DNA of 57,211 bases, from positions 1 to 57,211 of the forward strand of contig DAOVQB010000006.1 of NCBI GenBank assembly GCA_030628905.1, in the 5' to 3' direction. Source of the DNA: DAOVQB01 sp023128935. Lineage in GTDB: Bacteria; Eisenbacteria; RBG-16-71-46; CAIMUX01; WJJG01. The notes under the pieces were generated by a model that was not told the DNA's origin, ran no database searches, and was given only the letters and a program-made list of their open reading frames with translations. The position numbers and the translations under genes are program-made. Below are positions 17,701-25,200 of this stretch, one piece after another (within the stretch, counting starts at the first letter, position 1; each line of letters begins with the position of its first letter).

Positions 17701-18225
17701 GTGCTCCTGGAGAAAGGCGGCTGCGACAGCGGTGGGCTGGTTGGCAAACGCTTCCGCGCCGGGGAGTAGATCAGCGCCGGAGATGAAGCGCGGCGTGCCG
17801 CGGGATGCATGCCAAGCCACACGCAGCGTGCGGGGATTGGTCTCTTGTAAGCGGACGAGGTCAGTGACAGCCTCTGGAGATGACAGCAGGCCGCGATCAA
17901 CCTCGCTCTCCAATCCCCACTGCCGGGCTTTTTGCAGAAGGGCCAGCCGGCGGCAGGTGTTGGCCAGCAGCACCTCTGGCGGCGCCGCGCTTCCTGTGCC
18001 CGCCAGCGCATCGCGGGCCAGGCGCTTGGCATCAAGTGGATGGCTGCCAGGAACTGCGGCGGCCGCCTTTTCTGCTACCGGGCTTGTGGTCGCGGGTGAG
18101 ACCGGTGTCTGCAGCACCAACGGGAGGGCTCCGATATCGACATCTGCCATGCCTGAGGGGGCGGCCCCAAGCAGCAGTCCACCAACAAGGATCAACACCC
18201 ACGACCTTCCGATTGGCATGCGCAT
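14743..18225 (-). CDS. Secreted M4-family (thermolysin-like) zinc metalloprotease, multidomain
   Basis: Residues 1-27 are a signal peptide. An FTP/PepSY-like propeptide covers ~130-320 (VRFQQYYEGLEIWARDVIVRLD, CLAWRVTVSAG, YRQEAFVDALSGEFLH). The catalytic domain follows (~340-650): HELGH at 476-480 gives two zinc ligands and the catalytic Glu477, Glu500 in DESYADIFGSL is the third ligand, and His574 in HGGVHINN stabilises the transition state. The rest is a TolB/PD40-like propeller (~665-960: SFSDDGAWFVWVGEDKHIYMARSDG, LSADARYLAATTF), a FnIII-like segment and a FlgD-like sorting tail. At 1160 residues it is more than twice the usual size because of the C-terminal modules. AGGAGG precedes the ATG. 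A small emfourin-like lipoprotein gene lies 86 bp upstream on the same strand. Confidence 0.9.
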   Translation of the reverse strand: MRMPIGRSWVLILVGGLLLGAAPSGMADVDIGALPLVLQTPVSPATTSPVAEKAAAAVPGSHPLDAKRLARDALAGTGSAAPPEVLLANTCRRLALLQKARQWGLESEVDRGLLSSPEAVTDLVRLQETNPRTLRVAWHASRGTPRFISGADLLPGAEAFANQPTAVAAAFLQEHRALLKLDAPEAELIAFRVEESREGFRAVRFQQYYEGLEIWARDVIVRLDPSGTVIGFSGQYHPTPSLATTTPAIAAPLAASVAIAELNARDGVEGREDGTDLLIYPHDGELCLAWRVTVSAGITYRQEAFVDALSGEFLHAVSLVRYDGAVTGSGLDLVGQSQQLELWQAGSEYAMINTTKQMFNLAGSDMPNNPVGAVWILDANNTEGNQLTHVISSNQNDWTGHANAVSLATFVGYYYDYVLANFGRNSFDNAGRTIKAVVNFGQNMNNAFWNGEFAVFGNGDNNLLSDLAGAMDVVCHELGHAIDEHTANFVYEFQPGSIDESYADIFGSLVEWHIEGEQGDWLLAEDVYTPGTPGDAMRNMEDPSSIMVSGSDPYPSHMDQYWNLSADQDHGGVHINNMIPSLAFVKVSKAVGRDKAEQVWYWALCNCLNRNSQFVDLRLGAIQAAEQLYPGEPAVLQAVTDAFDDVGVEGTGGTPDPPDLPDNEGDNFLAIMDIATGIIYRALPDASSSAAIGPNHPMGGGGRPSFSDDGAWFVWVGEDKHIYMARSDGTDAEQLSADPEWWSVALSADARYLAATTFVNNGLMYVFDLVEPDSSKSYELYSQNDGGGTPSNVVYADVMEFTVEGDYILYDALNSAQIGGTTSYDYWDINMLRRADGTCFRVFQTLPQGQHIGNPTLAQNQDNLIAFDYIVADTVLVQACNLQTGEVGLVTNNYSILGRPTFSGDDGQIYYQYPVLCQEQYVDGVWKVSLEPNGITGAGDDAPWDFCSIGYPVWFTIGDRPAAVLLLALDGGWAGREVALQWQVADPGALSGFHVECGQNWEGPYERRTTEPIPAGAGNTYDFVDNVLATSDVLFYRVIGVQVGGMHTELGRLQILRGEANVGSRRPVLLPNAPNPFGEVTALRFVLPAVATSTRTSLCIYDLQGRLVARPVAGELLGAGEHRVPWEGRDLGGIPLVTGEYYMRLQIGGHLATGRISVIR

Positions 18226-18240
18226 TGCGGATCCCTCCTC

Positions 18241-18266
18241 TTATAGGTTACACTTATAGGTTATAC
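18241..18266 (-). repeat. 13-bp direct repeat in the protease leader
   Basis: TTATAGGTTACAC is followed by TTATAGGTTATAC, immediately before the Shine-Dalgarno site of the protease gene. On the minus strand each unit offers a TATAA-type -10-like box, so the pair could be duplicated promoter or operator sequence. Confidence 0.7.
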
Positions 18267-18311
18267 AGCTCACACGGGGTGGGCTTATCCCCCCGCCGTC
18301 GGTTGCCCAAG

Positions 18312-18794
18312 TCACATTGCTACCATGATCTTTCGGCAATGGCCGTACAATTCCGCAGGAACAAACGTATCCTGGGCGGTTCCGATCTGCGGTACCCATT
18401 GTATCTGATGCGTCTTCCCGTCGGCCGTCACCCGGAAGAAACGGGTCAATTCGCCAGGCTCGCGACTCTCCTGCGCAAAGAAATCCTGCTGGCGGATCTT
18501 CGCCCAGAGATCCCGCCGATCGGTCTCCGAGAGCCGTCCCACCTGCTGAGGGTCTTGCTCGGCGACAGGTCCGCGCCAGTGGAGGACGTTACCGTCGGGT
18601 TGGATCGTGTATCCCTCCCAAAGCCCGGTGAAACCACCGCCTTCCCCGAAGACGATCGTGAGGTCGGTTGGTAGTGCGCCGGCGCTAGATCTGCTCTTGC
18701 CGGTCTGGCTGGAATTTCTTTGCTCGGATCGGGAGCAGGATGCCAGGATTGGAAGACAACACAGACACACTAGATAGACTAGCCATCGAGGCAT
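18312..18794 (-). CDS. Small lipoprotein resembling the M4 protease inhibitor emfourin
   Basis: The product (160 residues from the second of two adjacent ATGs, six bases after GGGAGGG) has a lipoprotein signal: MPRWLVYLVCLCCLPILASC with the lipid-anchored Cys20. The mature part runs as a short beta sheet and one helix: GGGFTGLWEGYTIQPDGNVLHW, LSETDRRDLWAKIRQQDFFAQ, then FRVTADGKTHQIQWV. This order (GGF.G strand, helix ending in DFF, then a DG..H strand) is the pattern I know from emfourin, a protein inhibitor of protealysin-type M4 peptidases encoded beside them. The gene lies directly upstream of a large M4 protease on the same strand. Similarity is by eye and weak; a periplasmic lipoprotein of unknown function is the alternative. 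Confidence 0.5.
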   Translation of the reverse strand: MPRWLVYLVCLCCLPILASCSRSEQRNSSQTGKSRSSAGALPTDLTIVFGEGGGFTGLWEGYTIQPDGNVLHWRGPVAEQDPQQVGRLSETDRRDLWAKIRQQDFFAQESREPGELTRFFRVTADGKTHQIQWVPQIGTAQDTFVPAELYGHCRKIMVAM

Positions 18795-19093
18795 CATCAA
18801 CCCTCCCAAGGCGCCATCTACAATTGGATAGTGTACGGAGCCCTATCTACATGATCCTGAAGATCACTACAATCGCCACGTTCCTGGCAGAGGTATCCCG
18901 GAATGGTGCCCGCCCACAATGGCTGTTTTCATGCATCGTGGGTGCAGGTGTGATTGGCAAAGGATGCGGGGGGCGGGTGCCCTACTACTCCCGCCGTACT
19001 CCCGCATCGCGCACGGCTATGACAGGTGACGGTCCGCACTGTGCGTAACAACTTCAGAGGAGGCGAGTTATGTCGCCCCCTCCCGCACCACGC
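18795..19093 (+). other. Divergent intergenic region
   Basis: This spacer separates the minus-strand lipoprotein gene from the plus-strand C39-like gene. No coding region is supported. An AGAGGAGGCGAG followed by ATG near 19068 looks like a ribosome site, but the frame soon closes and resembles no protein. Confidence 0.4.
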
Positions 19094-19122
19094 TTGACAA
19101 TGGGTGCCATAAGGTACATAAT
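19094..19122 (+). promoter_or_regulatory. Near-consensus sigma-70 promoter
   Basis: TTGACA (19094-19099), a 17-bp spacer and CATAAT (19117-19122): eleven of twelve consensus positions at the optimal distance. Transcription would start near 19129, giving a leader of about 104 bases for the gene at 19233. It is the best promoter visible in the window. Confidence 0.7.
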
Positions 19123-19164
19123 TATGTAAGTAGATGGCACTATGCGAGTTCCGACTTCCCTCCC

Positions 19165-19197
19165 CGCGGCGCCAGGGCATCTTGTCCCTGCGCCGCG
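19165..19197 (+). promoter_or_regulatory. Strong 5' leader hairpin
   Basis: CGCGGCGCCAGGG, an 8-base loop and CCCTGCGCCGCG can pair over 11-12 bp with one bulged base. It lies inside the predicted leader, 26 bases before the GGAGG ribosome site. No T-run follows, so it is more likely a stability or regulatory structure than a terminator. Confidence 0.5.
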
Positions 19198-19232
19198 CAG
19201 TTGTGTGGCCGGATTCCAACCTGGAGGTCGAC

Positions 19233-22142
19233 ATGCGTCTCACAGCACCCAAGCTAGGTTTCTGGGTCCTCATAGCGGTCAACGCCCTTTTCGCTGCTCA
19301 GGCCGCGCAGGCCCAACGGACCACCACCGGGCCAGTGCCGCCTCCCGGGATCGATCGTGGCTTCCGGGATCAGACTCGCTTGCAAGTAGTCATTCCTGAT
19401 GTCCCCGCTTACACATGGCATCACGGTTGCGGCCCGACGGCGACTGGGATGGTCGTTGGCTACTGGGACGGCCAAGGTTTTCCCGACCTGGTTCCGGGCT
19501 CGGCCGCCACTCAGACTCCGGCGGTCAATGCCATGATTACTGATGATAGCGGCCAGCCCAACTGCTCTCTGCCTGATGGAGATCACTATCAGGACTACTC
19601 GTGTCCCCTTGACACCTACGGACCTATACAGCCGGACCGGTCCGAACTTGGCGGAGCCCATAATAGCAATTGCGTGGGTGATTTCATGCGCACGTCCTGG
19701 AGCATTGCGGGCAACCGCTACGGTTGGAGTTATGGCAGTGATATCGTGCCGGCCTTCGAACAGTATGTGCAGTGCCAGACCGCATACGAACCGACCGCTC
19801 AGGATCATCCTTTCTATTCCTTTTCCTGGCAGAGGTACATGAATGAAATCGATGCAAATCGCCCGATGACGCTTATTGTTGACATAAACGGCGATGGAGT
19901 GACCGATCACCTCATAACAGCTGTTGGCTATAATGACGCCACGGGCCAGTACGGTTGTCATGACACTTGGGATGGCTCCGTACACTGGTTCGAATGGAGA
20001 CAGATGTCCCCCGGTTCCCCCTGGGGGATCGCCAGTGTGTATACATTCCGTCTAACGATGGTCTATTTTATGCACGCAGATGGTTCGGGTGATTTCCCTA
20101 CGATTCAAGCGGCCATTGACGCTTGTACATCCGATGAATTTGTTCTACTGAGTGACGGTGTTTACACTGGCGACGGCAATCGGGATCTCGACTTCCTCGG
20201 CAAGCCGATTACCGTGCGATCGCTGATGACTGATCCGGCGGCGTGCATTATCGACTGCCAGGGAAGCGAGCTCGATCCGCATCGCGGGTTCTATTTCCAT
20301 GGAGGTGAAGGATCGGGATCGGTATTGAATGCTGTCACCATCGCCAACGGGTATCTCAGCGGCACAGACGGCGCTGGGGTGTACTGCACGGGTTCCTCTT
20401 CGCCAACACTCAAGAATTGCGTTTTCTGCGGGCACACGGCGGATGCAGGCGCGGGGATCCGCATTGAATCCTCGGCGCCCACACTAGAAAACTGCACGTT
20501 TTATGGGAATTCCGCTGGCACTTACGGGAGCGCTGCTTCCTGCCTGGATGGTACTCCTGGCTTCTACAATTGCACCATGGCGGACAACGCGGCTAGCGAG
20601 GGAGGTGGGCTGCATTGTGAAGGAACTGCGCATCCCACCCTGGATAACACGATCATTGCATTCAATGCGGGGGGCGCGGCTGTTTACTGTGAAACAGGCG
20701 GAACCTGCACTCTCACTTGCAGCGATATCTATGGCAATGAGGGCGGCGATTGGGTAGGAGAGATCGCGGGCCAGCTTGGACTGAATGGGAACATCTGTGA
20801 GGATCCGCTATTCTGCGGACTCCCAGTCGGAGAATTCACTCTTCGGGACGAGTCTCCCTGCGCACCCTTCTCGCCCCCGAACGAGGAGTGCGATCTCATC
20901 GGGGCCTGGCCTACCGGGTGCAATGAGTATGCCTGTTGCGTTGGAGAGGTTTGCGAAATCCTGTCAATGGCAGCCTGCACCGATGCGGGCGGCGAATGGA
21001 TGGAGGGGATCGACAGTTGCGATCCCAATCCCTGCCCGCTCCGAGCGTGCTGTATCGAAGAGGCGTGCGAGGTTCTCAATATGCTCGACTGCCTCGTGGC
21101 GGGAGGGGAATGGCTGGATGACGTCGAGACATGCGATCCGAATCCGTGCCTGCCATATGCCGACCTGTTTGGTGGGTGCATGATCGTCCACTATGTTCCA
21201 GAGATGGAATGGACGGACAATGCGCCTCCGGAGGGATGGTGCCAGAACTACAGTGACAACTTTGCTCTAGCACAAAGCCAAGACCAGCTCACGCGGATTG
21301 ACTATGCCGCGCAAACCTCCATGTGGTTCATACTGGGTGCCTGGGATCAGTCGAAGGAGTTCTGCGGAGTTCAGTTCGGGTTCGATGACTACAATCCTGC
21401 AGCATACGCATTCTATGAGGATGGCCCGTGCTTTCCCAGTGGTGGTTTGATGCTCCCCTCTGCTAACTGGCCGGGACCCAACGAGGGTGTCGGTCTTGTG
21501 GTAACTGGCGATCCGTGGTTCGGCAACTATGTTCCAGTGTATTACTTCGCCGGCTATGCCTATTCCGACGAGACATTGATCGCCCTCTGTGCTGACTCAA
21601 CCATCGCGGTGCCTTTTGGCGGCTTCAGGAACTGCGAGGAAAGCCCTAGTGCGTGGGATGCGGCTTGCTTCGGGGCAATGGGAATCAACCAGGACGGCAT
21701 TGAGTGCCACCCCGCTGGAGGGCCGAAGGTCTGCTGTGTGGGTGTTGAATGCTTCATTGTCTCCCAGGGCGAATGCACTGACATGGGGGGTGTGTGGCAC
21801 GAGGAGTTGGACACTTGTGACCCGAATCCATGCACGTCTGACATAGATGAGCGTTACCGGGTCAGCGTTTCGATGTTACTCGCACCGCGGCCGAACCCCT
21901 TCTCGCAGTCCACGGTGCTGCCATATCATCTGGAGCAGTCAGGGCAAGTGCGCATCGAGATCTACGACACCTGCGGGCGGATCGTTAGAAACCTGCTCTC
22001 TACTTGGGCCGAAGCGGGCTCCGGTGCAGTTGAGTGGGATGGTCGTGATGACTTGGGTCATCGTGCCGGAGCGGGCACCTACTTCTGCCGGTTGGCCGCC
22101 AATGGGAGTATTGTATCGCAGCGCATGGTCGTCATCGAGTAG
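19233..22142 (+). CDS. Secreted C39-like/beta-helix protein with Cys-rich repeats and sorting tail
   Basis: The ATG at 19233 (GGAGG five bases upstream) starts a clean signal peptide (MRLTAPKLGFWVLIAVNALFAAQAAQA). Residues ~50-280 resemble a C39-like papain-fold peptidase: HHGCGPTATGMVVGYWD with the putative nucleophile Cys66, and DHLITAVGYND with the His. A right-handed beta-helix follows (~285-580: DFPTIQAAIDAC, GVYTG, PTLKNCVFCGH, PTLENCTFYGNS). Then come cysteine-rich units of the form CCVGEVCEI...C-x-x-x-GGEW...CDPNPC, two in tandem and a third about 200 residues later. The end is a FlgD-like tail (PRPNPFSQSTVLPYHLE, AGTYFCRLA, QRMVVIE). Probably exported and surface-held; target unknown. 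Confidence 0.8.
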   Translation: MRLTAPKLGFWVLIAVNALFAAQAAQAQRTTTGPVPPPGIDRGFRDQTRLQVVIPDVPAYTWHHGCGPTATGMVVGYWDGQGFPDLVPGSAATQTPAVNAMITDDSGQPNCSLPDGDHYQDYSCPLDTYGPIQPDRSELGGAHNSNCVGDFMRTSWSIAGNRYGWSYGSDIVPAFEQYVQCQTAYEPTAQDHPFYSFSWQRYMNEIDANRPMTLIVDINGDGVTDHLITAVGYNDATGQYGCHDTWDGSVHWFEWRQMSPGSPWGIASVYTFRLTMVYFMHADGSGDFPTIQAAIDACTSDEFVLLSDGVYTGDGNRDLDFLGKPITVRSLMTDPAACIIDCQGSELDPHRGFYFHGGEGSGSVLNAVTIANGYLSGTDGAGVYCTGSSSPTLKNCVFCGHTADAGAGIRIESSAPTLENCTFYGNSAGTYGSAASCLDGTPGFYNCTMADNAASEGGGLHCEGTAHPTLDNTIIAFNAGGAAVYCETGGTCTLTCSDIYGNEGGDWVGEIAGQLGLNGNICEDPLFCGLPVGEFTLRDESPCAPFSPPNEECDLIGAWPTGCNEYACCVGEVCEILSMAACTDAGGEWMEGIDSCDPNPCPLRACCIEEACEVLNMLDCLVAGGEWLDDVETCDPNPCLPYADLFGGCMIVHYVPEMEWTDNAPPEGWCQNYSDNFALAQSQDQLTRIDYAAQTSMWFILGAWDQSKEFCGVQFGFDDYNPAAYAFYEDGPCFPSGGLMLPSANWPGPNEGVGLVVTGDPWFGNYVPVYYFAGYAYSDETLIALCADSTIAVPFGGFRNCEESPSAWDAACFGAMGINQDGIECHPAGGPKVCCVGVECFIVSQGECTDMGGVWHEELDTCDPNPCTSDIDERYRVSVSMLLAPRPNPFSQSTVLPYHLEQSGQVRIEIYDTCGRIVRNLLSTWAEAGSGAVEWDGRDDLGHRAGAGTYFCRLAANGSIVSQRMVVIE

Positions 22143-22150
22143 TTGCCCGA

Positions 22151-22239
22151 GCCTGGTGAGAAGCTCGGGCTGGCCTGGTGAGAAGCCCCAAGCTGGCCTG
22201 GTGAGAAGCTCGGGCTAGCCTGGTGAGAAGCCCGGGCAT
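22151..22239 (+). repeat. 22-bp tandem repeat, four copies, between convergent genes
   Basis: Four units of 22-23 bp begin with GCCTGGTGAGAAGC and end in variants of TCGGGCTG. The array fills almost the whole 96-bp gap between two convergent genes. Confidence 0.9.
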
Positions 22240-22248
22240 CATGCCCGG
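22232..22248. terminator. Short hairpin overlapping a stop codon
   Basis: CCGGGCA, TCA, TGCCCGG: a 7-bp perfect stem whose three loop bases are the complement of the TGA stop of the large minus-strand gene. No T-run follows on either strand, so terminator function is uncertain. Confidence 0.35.
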
Positions 22249-25200
22249 ATCAGCAGCCGCAGGCGCAGATCGTGGTCTATGTCCCACCTGTCGGAGGATA
22301 GCGAACCTTCCAATTCGGTTCGTGAACCACTCGCAACATATTGAAGCTTGACGTTGAGGATCTTCACTGGCTGGAAGCTCAGGGAAGTCAACAGGGCGTG
22401 CCTGCTTGTTTGCGTCCACCTGTGATCGACACCTGGGGAGGTGTCCTTCGATCGGCCCCAGGAAAGCGAGATGCCCAGGCTCGTATCCAGTTGCCACCGG
22501 GGATCCCGCAGTGTGATGCGAGCTTGCGGGTTCCAGAACTCGCTCCGGTCGCTTAGCGCCCTCTCCTTGGTGTCGCCGCGCCGGGCGTCCAAGGAAAGGT
22601 AAGTGAGGATTCCGCGGCTCCAGGTCTGATTCCAGTCGCCGAGGAAGCGTCTTCGCGTCGCGGTCTCCGCATCCTCTTCCGTCGATCTGGAGTTGAAGAC
22701 ACGCAGCGTCAGCAAGCCCCTGCGGGGCTTGATCTCCAGGCGGCTCTCCAGATCGTATCCGTCGCTCTCGTGGCTGAGTCCCTCACGCCAGAGCCCTTCG
22801 AACTCGCCTTCCCAGCGTTCCACCAGTCGCATCCAAGAGAGGATCTGGATGCGGGTTTCAACGACACCATTGTGCGCCTGCCGGCGCTGCGAGATCTGGC
22901 GGGCGTCATCCCATAGACAGGAAGCGCCCGGCAGCCCCACCGCGGGGTCGCCCTGTTCGCACTGGGTCTCACTCAGATCGATGCGGAAAGAAAGGGGGGA
23001 GAGGCTTCGGAAGAGCCGGCCCGGGTAGAGGTGGATATTGGCCAGCAGCAGCCGGTCGACATTGAATCCCCCGCTCTCACCATGTGAGTGCCAGAAGAGG
23101 TTCCGGTAGGATTCCCATCGCAGCAGGGCATCCAGGCTCGAGTGCGGCTGTGCCTGCAATGTCGCGTCGATCCGCTGGAATCGCCGGATATCACGAGCCT
23201 CATCTTCCTCGGGACGGAACGTGTGTTGATCCTCGAACGCCACGTTCCACGACAGCGGTGTGCCGGCAGAGCCATTGAACCGCACGAACAGATGATCGGT
23301 GGTGCGCTTCCCCCCGGCGCCGACGTCGCACGCGTGGGCTGTGCTTGCGGAAAACCGCCGCTCGCTGCGCTGGAAGAACGCGCGCACCCAAAGGCGGTTG
23401 ATACCCCATGGCAGCAGCTCGGGCTGATCGGGATTGATCTCTAGCTCAATGCGGCTGATCCACTTTTCCCGGCGCTCGGAGGGGGAGTCCAGCAGCACGC
23501 GGCCCCTGCGCAGCTCGAGGTTGGGCAAGCCAGAGCGCAGTAGCCGCAGGCTTCCCATGAGGGACGATTCCTCGCCCCTTCTGGAGGAGACGCTGTCCGC
23601 GGTGATCTGATCAGAGAGCGCCTTGTTCCACTCCAGTTCGGCTTGAACATGGCGACCCAGATCCAGTCGGCCGTGGGCCTTGGATTCTTCTCTGAGCTGC
23701 CCCAGGAGCGTGGAGCGGTCCTTGAAGGAGGCGAAATGGTCTCCGAGGTTTCTGTAAGAGGCGGAGACCTCGAGCTGCTGATACCTGCCTTGAAATCCGA
23801 TGGCCGCAGCTCTGTCGGTCTGTTCGACTTCATCGCCACCGGACGTCTCCTCTCCGAGCGGAGACTCCTGTGGTTCGCTTCTGCTAAAGGCCAGTTCAGG
23901 AGACACGCGCAGGAAGTGACCCCTGCCTTTCCACTCGAGCCGAGTATTCACATCCCCCGTCGTGACGTCGCGCCCGCTCTCATCGCGCCACCGCGTTGCA
24001 TGCATGCCTAAGAAGAGATGGTTGTTTGGCGCCAGGCCGAGCTGGCCTGCCAGAACGGTTGCATCATCAGCGGCATCTCCGTTCTCACCAACCTCGTAGA
24101 GGTACTGGATCTCGATCACTGTATCGTCATCCAGAAGTACGTGCTCGAAAAAGACGAAGAGCCCGGATGAGGGAATGATCGAGTAGTCCACGTCTGGACG
24201 TAGTGGTTCCTTGTCTATGGTGATGTGTTCGGATCCAGGGATTACGTTTTCGTGACTGAGCTTGAAGGTGTTCAATGCGGTCATGTACGCGTACTCGATC
24301 GTGTATAAGTTTGCCGGGTCTTCCGCATATACTTCCGGCGGGAAGGGGCATGATTGCGGGAAGCTGAGGAAGCCGCTGATCGGACTGAACCGGTCTGGTT
24401 CGAGCAAGCCGTCGGCATCTTCGTCCAGACCGAAGAGCTGCAGGTAGCTGTTGCCGGCATCGTCGGAGGATGAACCCGTCGAGTCGACGATTGAGATAAT
24501 CAGGGATCCAGGGACCGGGTCGGCAGTGATCCAATAATGGTTCGAGAGCCATTGATCGGTGAGATCGAACTCCTGGAGCTCGGTTCCCAGCGGTCTGTTT
24601 CCGCTTCCCGCTACAGCCACGAGAGCCTGATCGGCGCCCATGGACTGAGCCAGGATGAGCGTACGGCCTTGGGATCCCAGGACGTAGTCCCGGTTGGGGC
24701 GCAGCCGGTCCCAAGATCCATCCCGCTCGGCCAATGTGCCATACCAGGTGTTGGCGTTGTCGGTGGATGCATCCGCATCATCGAGATAGATGTTTGCCTG
24801 ATGAAGGTTCTCCGCTGTCCACCCCGCCGGTGCGTGGAAAACCTGCCTGCGCACGAACTGGTTGTCTCTGACCAGGCCCTCCACGGTCAGGTTGCCGCCG
24901 TAGAAGACATCCCGGCCGGGCAAGGTTCGCCGCCTACCGATCCAAGCATCGAGGCCCAACAGGCGCCTGCGGGTTTCCTCGGAGCGCGGCCCAAACTCGG
25001 CCCGCGCCCTGGCACCCCTGAGCCCGGTTCCGGGGGCGAGACTCGAGTTGAACAGTTGCTGCTCGATTTCCCCCGCACTCACCACGCGCAATAGATCAGA
25101 TCGGGCGCCGCGGAAAGTGAGCTGGTAGGCTGTATTGTCTGGATCGCTGCTGTCGTAGAAACCGCTGAGAGTGCGATCGTTTCCAAGGCGTCCGCTCAGG

